NCBI GenBank assembly: GCA_965651365.1
Contig: CBFGSA010000071.1
Location: 1 to 14,728, forward strand
Reading direction: 5' to 3'
Source: DASSBG01 sp965651365
Lineage (GTDB): Bacteria > Pseudomonadota > Gammaproteobacteria > Xanthomonadales > Rhodanobacteraceae
DNA length: 14,728 nucleotides
Shown: piece after piece, positions 6,963-13,676 of the stretch
How the letters are laid out: every line of letters starts with the position of its first letter
Position numbering within the stretch: position 1 is the stretch's first letter
Position numbers and translations under genes: made by a program
Notes under the pieces: generated by a model
Database searches by the model: none
What the model was told of the DNA's origin: nothing
The model's input: the letters and a program-made list of their open reading frames with translations, nothing else

Positions 6963-7613
6963 ATGGCATTTGAAGACTACGACGATTACGAAAAAAGTGA
7001 ACAGGTGGTGCAGTGGCTCAAGGAAAACGCCACCGCGATTGTGTCCGGCATTGTGCTCGGACTGCTGCTGATTTTCGGAATCAACCAGTGGCGCAACCAT
7101 CAGGCTACGCACCACGCTGAAGCCGCCGCGCAATACCAGGTGCTCACGCAGGCCGTTCAGGCGAAAAATCAGAAGGCCATCGATGCCGCCGCGGCCAGCC
7201 TCAAGGACAAGTACAAGGACACACCGTTTGCGGTGTTTGCGGCCTTCCAGCAGGCTGACCTGGCCGTTGCCGACGGCAAGCCGGCCGAAGCGGAAATGCC
7301 ATTGAAATGGGCGCGCGAGCACGCCGGCAACGCTGCCTTGAAGGGTTTGGCCCAACTACGTCTGGCCCGGGTTGAGCTGGCGGTCGGCAAGGCCGAAGAT
7401 GCGATCAAGACGCTGGATGCTCTGCCCAAAGACAGTTATGTCGGCCAGGCCGATGAATTGCGTGGCGATGCACTTGTCGTACTCAAGCGTCAGGACAAGG
7501 CACGCCAGGCTTACGAAAAGGCACTGGCGACCTATGACGACGGCGCACCGCCGCGGCGTCTGGTGCAGCTCAAACTGGACAATCTGGCACAAGCCGGGAA
7601 GCAGGGCTCATGA
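6963..7613 (+). CDS. yfgM: YfgM family TPR membrane protein, SecYEG-associated chaperone
   Basis: A 216-residue inner-membrane protein. E. coli YfgM associates with the SecYEG translocon and PpiD, and its periplasmic TPR domain helps exported proteins; it also restrains RcsB. Here a short acidic cytoplasmic N-terminus (MAFEDYDDYEKSEQ) precedes one membrane helix at about 23-41. A periplasmic alpha-helical TPR-like region follows, including the Ala-rich repeats FAAFQQADLAVADGKPAEAE (95-114) and LAQLRLARVELAVGKAEDA. The length fits the family (about 206 in E. coli). AGGA lies 7-8 bp before the ATG. The stop overlaps the bamB start (ATGA), an arrangement suited to a shared envelope-biogenesis operon. 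Confidence 0.93.
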   Translation: MAFEDYDDYEKSEQVVQWLKENATAIVSGIVLGLLLIFGINQWRNHQATHHAEAAAQYQVLTQAVQAKNQKAIDAAAASLKDKYKDTPFAVFAAFQQADLAVADGKPAEAEMPLKWAREHAGNAALKGLAQLRLARVELAVGKAEDAIKTLDALPKDSYVGQADELRGDALVVLKRQDKARQAYEKALATYDDGAPPRRLVQLKLDNLAQAGKQGS

Positions 7614-8782
7614 AAATTCGGCACGCCTTTGAAATTCTGACGCTGGCGCTGTTCTTGGCGGCATGCGGCAAGAACACGGAAAACATCAAACCACCGCATG
7701 AGCTGAGCGAGTTTGCACCATCGGTCAAGGTGCAACGACTGTGGACCGCCTCGGTGGGTCGTGGTGCCGACGACAGCGGCGTGCGCCTGCGCCCGGCATA
7801 CGAAGACGACACGCTGTACGCTGTCAGCGCCGACGGCTACATGAAGGCCATTGATGCCCGGACCGGGCGCACAGTGTGGCAGAAGTCACGGCCCTGGCGC
7901 GTCAAGGGCGACATTGCATTTTCCGGTGGTCCAGCCGTCTCCGAGGGTGTGCTGGCGGTCGGTACGCTGGACGGAAACGTCTTCACCTATGAGGCCAAGA
8001 CCGGCAAGCCCTTGTGGCAGGCCAGTGTCGACTCGTCAATTTTGAGTGTGCCGGTGTTTGCCGACGACCTGATTCTGATCCGCACTGACAACGGCAAGAT
8101 CACGGCCCTGAAGCGCGCCGACGGCAGCCGTGCCTGGGTGTATGACCAGGCTGCCATTCCATCCTTGAGTTTGCGCGGCGCCAGCAACCTGGTGGTATCG
8201 CACGGCGTGGTGTTTTTCGGCAGCGACAACGGCAAGCTGGTGGCCATCCGTCTGGACGACGGCAAGCCCCTGTGGGATCAGCCTCTGTCGCAGCAGCAGG
8301 GGCGTACGGAAATCGAACGCCTGGATGACGCCGACGGCCAGATCGTGCTGGACGGGAACACTCTGTACGCTACGGCCTTTCACGGTCACGTGCTTGCGGT
8401 GGATGCGCGCGATGGCCGTCCGCAATGGGATCACCCGTTTTCGAGCTACGCCGGGCTTGCTTTGGGCGGATCCACTCTGGTCGGCATTGATGACAAGTCC
8501 AACGTGTGGGCATTCAGCACCGACGGTGGTGGCAACTTGTGGAAGCAGGACGGTCTGGAGTGGCGCTGGTTGAGTACGCCGGCAATCCAGGGCGAGCACG
8601 CCGTAGTCGGTGACCGCGAAGGCTACGTGCACTGGCTGAAGCTGTCCGACGGCAGTTTCGCCGCGCGTACCCGCATGACCCATGAGCCGATTCGTTCCAA
8701 GCCACTGGTACTGGATGGTGGCCGGGTCGTGGTCGAGAACGCGGTCGGCGACATTTCCTGCTGGCAGGTCGGCAAGCCCTGA
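7610..8782 (+). CDS. bamB: Outer-membrane protein assembly lipoprotein BamB
   Basis: A 390-residue periplasm-facing outer-membrane lipoprotein of the BAM complex, which folds and inserts outer-membrane beta-barrels; BamB binds BamA. The signal peptide ends in the lipobox LAAC with Cys19 lipidated. The mature part is a PQQ-type beta-propeller with recurring G-x-x-x-W blade motifs: TGRTVWQ (85-91), TGKPLWQ (131-137), DGKPLWDQ (217-224), DGRPQWDH (268-275) and GGNLWKQ (307-313). The segments LSLRG (186-190) and TEIERLDDAD (233-242) correspond, as I recall, to the BamA-contact loops of E. coli BamB. Length is normal (392 in E. coli). The ATG overlaps the yfgM stop by 4 bp; der follows after 14 bp. 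Confidence 0.95.
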   Translation: MKIRHAFEILTLALFLAACGKNTENIKPPHELSEFAPSVKVQRLWTASVGRGADDSGVRLRPAYEDDTLYAVSADGYMKAIDARTGRTVWQKSRPWRVKGDIAFSGGPAVSEGVLAVGTLDGNVFTYEAKTGKPLWQASVDSSILSVPVFADDLILIRTDNGKITALKRADGSRAWVYDQAAIPSLSLRGASNLVVSHGVVFFGSDNGKLVAIRLDDGKPLWDQPLSQQQGRTEIERLDDADGQIVLDGNTLYATAFHGHVLAVDARDGRPQWDHPFSSYAGLALGGSTLVGIDDKSNVWAFSTDGGGNLWKQDGLEWRWLSTPAIQGEHAVVGDREGYVHWLKLSDGSFAARTRMTHEPIRSKPLVLDGGRVVVENAVGDISCWQVGKP

Positions 8783-8796
8783 CCCCAAGCAATGCC

Positions 8797-10206
8797 GTGG
8801 AAGCCGCCAATCCGCTATTGCCCGTAGTCGCCCTTGTCGGCAGGCCCAATGTCGGCAAATCCACCCTGTTCAATGCACTGACCCGGCGCCGCGATGCGCT
8901 GGTGGCCGACTTGCCTGGGGTGACCCGTGACCGTCACTACGGCGTGTGCCAGATGGCCGATACGCCGTTTGTGCTGGTCGACACCGGGGGTTTGGGCGGT
9001 GCGGATGAGCGCCTGGACGATCTCACCGAACACCAGGCGCGCCTGGCCATTGCCGAGGCCGACGTGCTGGTGCTGATGGTTGATGCGCGCGACGGTCTGC
9101 AGGTCAACGACCGTGCGATTCTTGACGAACTGCGTCGCAGCGGCAAGCCGCTGCTGCTGGTGGTCAACAAGATCGACGGTGTCGATGCGCCCACCGTGCT
9201 GGGCGAGTTTTCCGAGCTGGGCCTGGCCGACATGATTGCCGCCTCTGCGGCGCATCGACGCGGTCTGGACGTGCTGCTGGCTGCCATCGAATCGCACCTG
9301 CCGTCGCCAACGGGGGATGCATTGCAAGCCTTGCCCGAAGGCATGCGCGTGGCCATCGTTGGCCGACCCAATGCCGGCAAGTCGACCCTGGTCAATCGGC
9401 TGCTGGGAGAAGACCGCCTGGTGGTGTCGGATGTCGCCGGCACCACGCGCGACTCGATCCATGTGCAGCTCGAACGTGACGGGCAGCGCTACACCCTGAT
9501 CGACACTGCCGGCATCCGGCGCAAGACGCGCGGTGCCGAGGCGGTCGAGAAGTTCAGCATCATCAAGGCATTGGCGTCCATCCGCGCCGCCGAAGTCGTG
9601 GTGGTGCTGGTCGATGCGCGCGAAAACCTGGCCGAACAGGATCTGAGCCTGATCGGGCAGGTGCTGGACGCCGGGCGTGGCCTGGTCATTGCGCTCAACA
9701 AATGGGACGGTATGGACGACTACGCGCGCGAACAATGCCGCAAGGCGCTGGACCGGCGTCTCGAATTCGTGCCCTGGGCCAAGCGCGTAACCCTTTCCGC
9801 CCTGCATGGCACCGGCCTGGCCGAGCTGATGCGTGCTGTCGGGCATGCCCACGCCGCGGCGAGCCGCGAGTTCGGCACCGCGGAACTGACCCGTGCACTG
9901 GAAGCCGCCTACCGCGCCAACCCGCCGCCCATGAGCCAGGGCCGCGCGCCGAAGCTGCGTTTCGCCCATCCCGGCGGCAATCACCCACCGACCATCATCA
10001 TCCACGGTACGCGCACCCGGCAGATCACGCCGGACTACCGCCGCTACCTGGAAAACTTCATGCGCAAGCGCTTCAAGCTGGTGGGTACGCCCGTGCGGAT
10101 CGAGTTCAAGGAAGGCGACAACCCCTTTGCCGGCCGCAAGAACAAGCTGACCGAACGCCAGCTCAAAAAGCGCCGCCGCATGATACGGCATTCGCGGGGC
10201 AAGTAG
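8797..10206 (+). CDS. der: Ribosome-assembly GTPase Der (EngA)
   Basis: A 469-residue essential GTPase with two tandem G domains that acts in 50S ribosomal subunit maturation. Domain 1 carries GRPNVGKST (15-23), GVTRD (41-45), DTGG (62-65) and NKID (124-127). Domain 2 carries GRPNAGKST (189-197), GTTRD (215-219), DTAG (236-239) and NKWD (301-304). A KH-like C-terminal domain (about 355-445) and a basic tail follow, as is usual. The start is uncertain: the furthest start is GTG at 8797 with no clear Shine-Dalgarno sequence. A TTG at 8818 would give M-PVVALVGRPN, which aligns better with the E. coli N-terminus. The gene ends directly against a convergent acetyltransferase gene with no intervening base. 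Confidence 0.96.
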   Translation: MEAANPLLPVVALVGRPNVGKSTLFNALTRRRDALVADLPGVTRDRHYGVCQMADTPFVLVDTGGLGGADERLDDLTEHQARLAIAEADVLVLMVDARDGLQVNDRAILDELRRSGKPLLLVVNKIDGVDAPTVLGEFSELGLADMIAASAAHRRGLDVLLAAIESHLPSPTGDALQALPEGMRVAIVGRPNAGKSTLVNRLLGEDRLVVSDVAGTTRDSIHVQLERDGQRYTLIDTAGIRRKTRGAEAVEKFSIIKALASIRAAEVVVVLVDARENLAEQDLSLIGQVLDAGRGLVIALNKWDGMDDYAREQCRKALDRRLEFVPWAKRVTLSALHGTGLAELMRAVGHAHAAASREFGTAELTRALEAAYRANPPPMSQGRAPKLRFAHPGGNHPPTIIIHGTRTRQITPDYRRYLENFMRKRFKLVGTPVRIEFKEGDNPFAGRKNKLTERQLKKRRRMIRHSRGK

Positions 10207-10773
10207 TCACGGCCTTTGCGCATCGCCGACTTCGGGCTCGGCGCACAGCAGATAGACGGCATCCGAATCCGCCCCGATACCTGGCGCTTGCGGTGGGCAG
10301 GCGAAGCCCTGAAAGCGTGCGCCGAGTCTTTCGGCAACCCGGCGGCTGGCGAAATTGTCGCGCGCCGCGACAATTTCCAGATGCCGCAGAGCCAGCGCGC
10401 CGAATGCAATCCGGCATGCCAGCCGGGCGGCGCGCACGGCAAGTCCCCGGCCCTGGAGATCGCTGCGTATCCAGTAGCCCAGGTTGCCCATGGCCGGATC
10501 CCGCGCCAGTCGGCGCAGGCGGATGCAACCGGCAAACTGGCCACTCGCCTCCACGGCAAGATCAAATGGTCCTTCACCGGATTCCCAGTGGCGCCGCGCT
10601 TCGCTGATGAATTGGCGGGCATCGTCGAGACTGTAGCGTGCGTGACACCAGGGCAGCCAGCGTCCGACGCTGTCGGCCGAGTGCACCACCGCGGCAGCCA
10701 GTGTTGCGGCATCCACATCGACGCAGGGGCGCAGGCACAGCTCGTGATCGAAGATGGGGGCAGGGACATTCAT
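10207..10773 (-). CDS. GNAT N-acetyltransferase, RimJ/RimL type
   Basis: A 188-residue cytoplasmic GNAT-fold protein that probably transfers an acetyl group from acetyl-CoA to an amine; the substrate is unknown. The region NLGYWIRSDLQGRG (97-110) is the RimJ/RimL-type core. QGRGLA (107-112) forms the pyrophosphate-binding loop, and ARDNFASRRVAERLGARFQG (137-156) is the usual C-terminal acetyl-CoA/fold segment. The frame stays open 74 codons further upstream, but that part would run antisense through the folD start and is Arg/Cys-rich, so the ATG at 10773 is chosen despite a poor ribosome-binding site. It stands alone on the minus strand between der and folD, convergent with der and divergent from folD. 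It could modify ribosomal-protein N-termini, an antibiotic or a metabolite. Confidence 0.87.
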   Translation of the reverse strand: MNVPAPIFDHELCLRPCVDVDAATLAAAVVHSADSVGRWLPWCHARYSLDDARQFISEARRHWESGEGPFDLAVEASGQFAGCIRLRRLARDPAMGNLGYWIRSDLQGRGLAVRAARLACRIAFGALALRHLEIVAARDNFASRRVAERLGARFQGFACPPQAPGIGADSDAVYLLCAEPEVGDAQRP

Positions 10774-10798
10774 GTGGGTACAGCCGGATCGCGGTGAT

Positions 10799-10827
10799 TT
10801 GTGTGCAGACAGGCCAGCAAGGATAAT
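10799..10827 (+). promoter_or_regulatory. Putative folD promoter
   Basis: TTGTGT (10799-10804) and GATAAT (10822-10827) are separated by 17 bp, placing a transcription start about 17-20 bp before the folD ATG. The -10 matches five of six consensus bases; the -35 matches only the TTG. It sits in the 77-bp gap between the divergent acetyltransferase and folD. Confidence 0.5.
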
Positions 10828-10850
10828 GGCATCCCCTTGAACCTGGCGGC

Positions 10851-11708
10851 ATGATGAGCGCACGCATTCTGGATGGCAAACGCATTGCGGCCGAGCTGAT
10901 CGAGTGTACCGCTGGCCGCATTGCCGCACGCAAGGCGCAGGGTCTGGCAACGCCCGGGCTCGCGGTGGTGCTGATCGGCGACGACCCCGCTTCACGGATA
11001 TACGTACGCAACAAGCGCCGCGCCTGTCAGCAGGCCGGAGTGCGCGCGTTTGATCATGACTTGCCGGACAGCATCAGCGAGCAGGAACTGTTCACGCTGA
11101 TCGACGAGCTCAACGCCGACCCGCAAGTGCACGGCATTTTGGTGCAGTCGCCCCTGCCTGCGCATATCGACGAGGATGCGCTGGTCGACCGCATCGATCC
11201 GCGCAAGGATGTGGACGGTTTCCAGGCCGTCAATGTCGGTCGCCTGGCCCTGCGTCGGTTTGGGCTGCGCCCGTGCACGCCCAAGGGCGTGATGACCCTG
11301 CTGGCGCACACGGACAGGCCGGTGCGCGGCGAACATGCGGTGATCGTGGGCGTGTCCAATCACGTCGGACGACCGCTGGCGCTGGAGCTGCTGATTGCCG
11401 GTGCTACCACCACCTGCTGCCATCGTTTCACGCGGGATCTGGCCGGTTTCGTGGCCCAGGCCGACATCCTGGTGGCGGCAGCCGGCAAACCGGGTTTGAT
11501 CCGGGGCGAGTGGATCAAGCCCGGTGCCGTGGTGATCGATGTGGGCATCAACCGTCTGCCCAACGGCAAGCTTACCGGAGACGTGGAGTTCGAGGCTGCT
11601 GCAGAGCGCGCCTCATGGATCACCCCTGTACCCGGAGGCGTCGGCCCGATGACCGTGGCCACCCTGATCGAGAACACGCTCGAAGCTGCCGAAGCCGCCG
11701 ACGGCTGA
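10851..11708 (+). CDS. folD: Bifunctional 5,10-methylenetetrahydrofolate dehydrogenase/cyclohydrolase
   Basis: A 285-residue cytoplasmic enzyme that oxidises 5,10-methylene-THF to methenyl-THF with NADP and hydrolyses it to 10-formyl-THF, feeding purine and formyl-Met synthesis. The catalytic motif Y51-VRN-K55, the ILVQSPLP segment (96-103), KDVDGF (119-124), PCTPKGV (141-147), the Rossmann loop GVSNHVGRP (167-175) and TPVPGGVGPMT (258-268) are all present. The Rossmann loop resembles E. coli GASNIVGRP rather than the GRS form. Length is normal (288 in E. coli). Two ATGs stand in tandem at 10851 and 10854; the second fits the family N-terminus better and the RBS is weak for both. The gene has its own likely promoter and is convergent with the sulfatase-fold gene. 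Confidence 0.96.
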   Translation: MMSARILDGKRIAAELIECTAGRIAARKAQGLATPGLAVVLIGDDPASRIYVRNKRRACQQAGVRAFDHDLPDSISEQELFTLIDELNADPQVHGILVQSPLPAHIDEDALVDRIDPRKDVDGFQAVNVGRLALRRFGLRPCTPKGVMTLLAHTDRPVRGEHAVIVGVSNHVGRPLALELLIAGATTTCCHRFTRDLAGFVAQADILVAAAGKPGLIRGEWIKPGAVVIDVGINRLPNGKLTGDVEFEAAAERASWITPVPGGVGPMTVATLIENTLEAAEAADG

Positions 11709-11736
11709 CACGTAGTTGCCGCATGCAGTCGGTCGG

Positions 11737-11813
11737 GTGGGCAAAGCGCAGCGTGCCCACGCGAATTTCAACCCACACCGCACGGTGGGCAGGTGAAGCC
11801 TGCCTGCCCTACC
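11737..11813. repeat. Paired hairpin repeat between convergent folD and sulfatase-fold genes
   Basis: Two stem-loops. The first pairs GTGGGCA (11737-11743) with TGCCCAC (11754-11760) around a 10-nt loop. The second pairs GGTGGGCAGG (11784-11793) with CCTGCCCTACC (11803-11813), with one bulged base. The middle arm TGCCCAC could pair instead with GTGGGCA at 11785-11791, giving an alternative fold. The second hairpin covers the stop codon of the minus-strand gene. There is no T-tract. The sequence resembles a GTGGGCA...TGCCCAC intergenic repeat I recall as dispersed in many gammaproteobacterial genomes; it may end transcription from both sides. Confidence 0.6.
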
Positions 11814-13596
11814 GGGCCAGTTCGGCTTCCCGCATGCGCTGCCGATTTACGCGGCCAAGAATGGCGCGCCAATCGGTCGGCCTGGGACCGACCCAGCGGG
11901 TGTCGTCGCCATCGAGCAAAATGCTGCCCGAGTTGCCGCCGAAATACACATCCACGTAATCGCGCCGATCGCCACTGGCGTGCAGCACATACTGCGGCGC
12001 TTGCGGCTGCGGTTTGGTGAAAATGCCGTGCTCCGGATCAAGGCAGGTCTGGATTCCAGCCAGCCATGCAAAGGAATTCGGTACATCGGTCTGGGCAAAC
12101 GTGCCGTCAATTACCGGCGGCATGTCCACGTCCCCGATCACCACCATGGGTACACGCACGAAGGCGCGCTCTCCCCAGCGTTGGTATTCGTAGGCGTGCA
12201 GCGGCGTCATGCTGCGATGGTCGCCCGTGATCATCAGCACGCCATGCTTGAAGAAACCGCGTTGTTTCAGCGTGCGATGGAAGCGCGCCAGTTGCGCGTC
12301 GACATAGCGGAAGGTGCCGGGCTGATCGATCTTGCCCGTTTCCGGATTCACGAATGGCGGATGGCTGCTGACGGTGAGCAGGGTGGCCAGGAACGGTCGC
12401 GAATCCTGACGATGATCGATCCAGTCGAGCACCCGGTCGAACAGCGCGCGATCCTCCGGTGCATCGAACTGCCAGCGTTTCATACCCTTGTAAAACGGGC
12501 TTTCCGAGCCTTCGATGTGATCAAATCCCAGCTCTTTCAGCCACTTTGTCGAGTTCAGAAAACCCAGTGTGCCACTGGTGAAGTAGGCACTTGTGTAGCC
12601 CGCACGGCGGGCCAGATCGGGCAGGCTGCCATCGCGGAAGGCATAGGCGCGCAGCGGCAGGGTGCGCGCCAGCCCGGGAGGCGGCAAGGGGGCACGGCCC
12701 GTGTACAGGGCGATGCGCCCGCCATTGGTGTTGAAGCCGTTGGCCACGAAGTGCGTGAAGTAGTGATTGGCCTTGGCCAGGGCATCGAGTTGCGGGGTGG
12801 CGTCCATGTGCCCACCGAGCAGTGGGCTGTGATAGGCGGACAGGGACTCGACTGCGACGAGAATCACATCAGGCCGGTCACCGTGCGCCTTGCGCCCGCA
12901 CCTTTCGGCTGCCGCTGGCAGTTCGTGCAGCAACTGACGCCGAAAGCTCTCCGAATAGGCAGTGTCAGCCGTATTGACGAGGTTGACTTCCGCCAGATTC
13001 ATCACGACTTCCGGATGTACATAGTGCGTCTTGGCGAGCGGCAGCACACCCAGCACCAGCGCGACGGCGGCGATGGACAGCATGAGCCGGCCGGTCGCCG
13101 GTGCGCGCCGCCGCGGCCAAAGCGCCGCCAGCATGCCAATCACGGCCAGCAGCGTGGCCAGCAGCCACCACAACAGGTCGGGCCGTTTCAGGATGGTGCG
13201 CAGATAGTCACCAATTGCGCCGCCTTCGCCGCCGAAGGTCAGCAGATCCGCGAGGTACAGGCGCTGGGTCAGGGACACCAGCAAGGCCAGATCCACGGCG
13301 TACACCAGCAGCAGTACCGCCGCTGCCAGGCGCAACACAATTCGGGGTACAGTCCAGCCCAGCAACAGGTCGAGACCCAAAAGACCGCCAAGCAAGGCCA
13401 GCAGGAACAGGTCGTGATGCACCACCGGCAGCAGCACGCAGCCGTGGCAGCCGGTATACGAGCCCACAACTGCGTTGACCGCAAGCGCGCGCAAACTGAT
13501 CAGGACAGTCAGCGCGAGCAGGCTCAACCAGCCCGGCGTAAGCAAAATGCTGGCAAATCGCGCGTGAGGAGCCGGATTGTGGCGAAACCTTGGCAT
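11809..13596 (-). CDS. Membrane sulfatase-fold (LTA synthase/phosphoglycerol transferase-like) protein
   Basis: A 595-residue inner-membrane protein with about five N-terminal helices (roughly 17-40, 57-80, 84-108, 141-160, 170-188) and a periplasmic alkaline-phosphatase/sulfatase-fold domain from about 240. The catalytic-type residues are visible: E250 in VAVES, the candidate nucleophile T290 in GFNTNGGR, SHPPF (411-415), and D459-H460 in ITGDH, a metal site. This layout matches LtaS and OpgB/MdoB. In a Gram-negative cell the likely job is transfer of phosphoglycerol, or less likely phosphoethanolamine, to an envelope glycan or lipid, but the substrate cannot be read from sequence. ATG at 13596 is the first in-frame start; the RBS is weak. 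It is divergent from guaB (80 bp between starts) and convergent with folD. It appears monocistronic. Confidence 0.85.
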   Translation of the reverse strand: MPRFRHNPAPHARFASILLTPGWLSLLALTVLISLRALAVNAVVGSYTGCHGCVLLPVVHHDLFLLALLGGLLGLDLLLGWTVPRIVLRLAAAVLLLVYAVDLALLVSLTQRLYLADLLTFGGEGGAIGDYLRTILKRPDLLWWLLATLLAVIGMLAALWPRRRAPATGRLMLSIAAVALVLGVLPLAKTHYVHPEVVMNLAEVNLVNTADTAYSESFRRQLLHELPAAAERCGRKAHGDRPDVILVAVESLSAYHSPLLGGHMDATPQLDALAKANHYFTHFVANGFNTNGGRIALYTGRAPLPPPGLARTLPLRAYAFRDGSLPDLARRAGYTSAYFTSGTLGFLNSTKWLKELGFDHIEGSESPFYKGMKRWQFDAPEDRALFDRVLDWIDHRQDSRPFLATLLTVSSHPPFVNPETGKIDQPGTFRYVDAQLARFHRTLKQRGFFKHGVLMITGDHRSMTPLHAYEYQRWGERAFVRVPMVVIGDVDMPPVIDGTFAQTDVPNSFAWLAGIQTCLDPEHGIFTKPQPQAPQYVLHASGDRRDYVDVYFGGNSGSILLDGDDTRWVGPRPTDWRAILGRVNRQRMREAELAR

Positions 13597-13640
13597 GAAG
13601 AAAGACCATCAGGTTAAACCGCGCATCTTGGTCCATCCGC

Positions 13641-13646
13641 TATAAT
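13641..13646 (+). promoter_or_regulatory. TATAAT -10 box of the guaB promoter
   Basis: A perfect consensus TATAAT lies 30 bp before the guaB ATG in the divergent gap. I see no good -35 hexamer: the bases 17-18 bp upstream (around 13617-13623) do not resemble TTGACA. The promoter may depend on an activator or be weak. The start would be near 13653, giving a leader of about 24 nt. Confidence 0.55.
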
Positions 13647-13676
13647 GGGTCAATTTACTCGATGGAACGGCCCGTC

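Noticed and set aside
6829..7071. Small plus-strand open frame of 80 codons upstream of and overlapping yfgM
   Set aside because: No ribosome-binding site or motif; its second half is yfgM read out of frame.
8815..10191. A 458-codon minus-strand open frame opposite der
   Set aside because: It mirrors the codon phase of der almost end to end, with no signature of its own.
10224..10243. Hairpin CGCCGA/TCGGCG after der as a terminator
   Set aside because: Only a 6-bp stem, no T-tract, and it lies inside the acetyltransferase coding region, so it is likely chance.
10774..10995. A 74-codon upstream extension of the acetyltransferase into folD
   Set aside because: It would be antisense to the folD start and its Arg/Cys-rich sequence is not part of a GNAT fold.
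11980..13617. A 545-codon plus-strand open frame opposite the sulfatase-fold gene
   Set aside because: Gln/Arg/Gly-rich with no motif, while the minus strand encodes helices and catalytic residues of a known fold.
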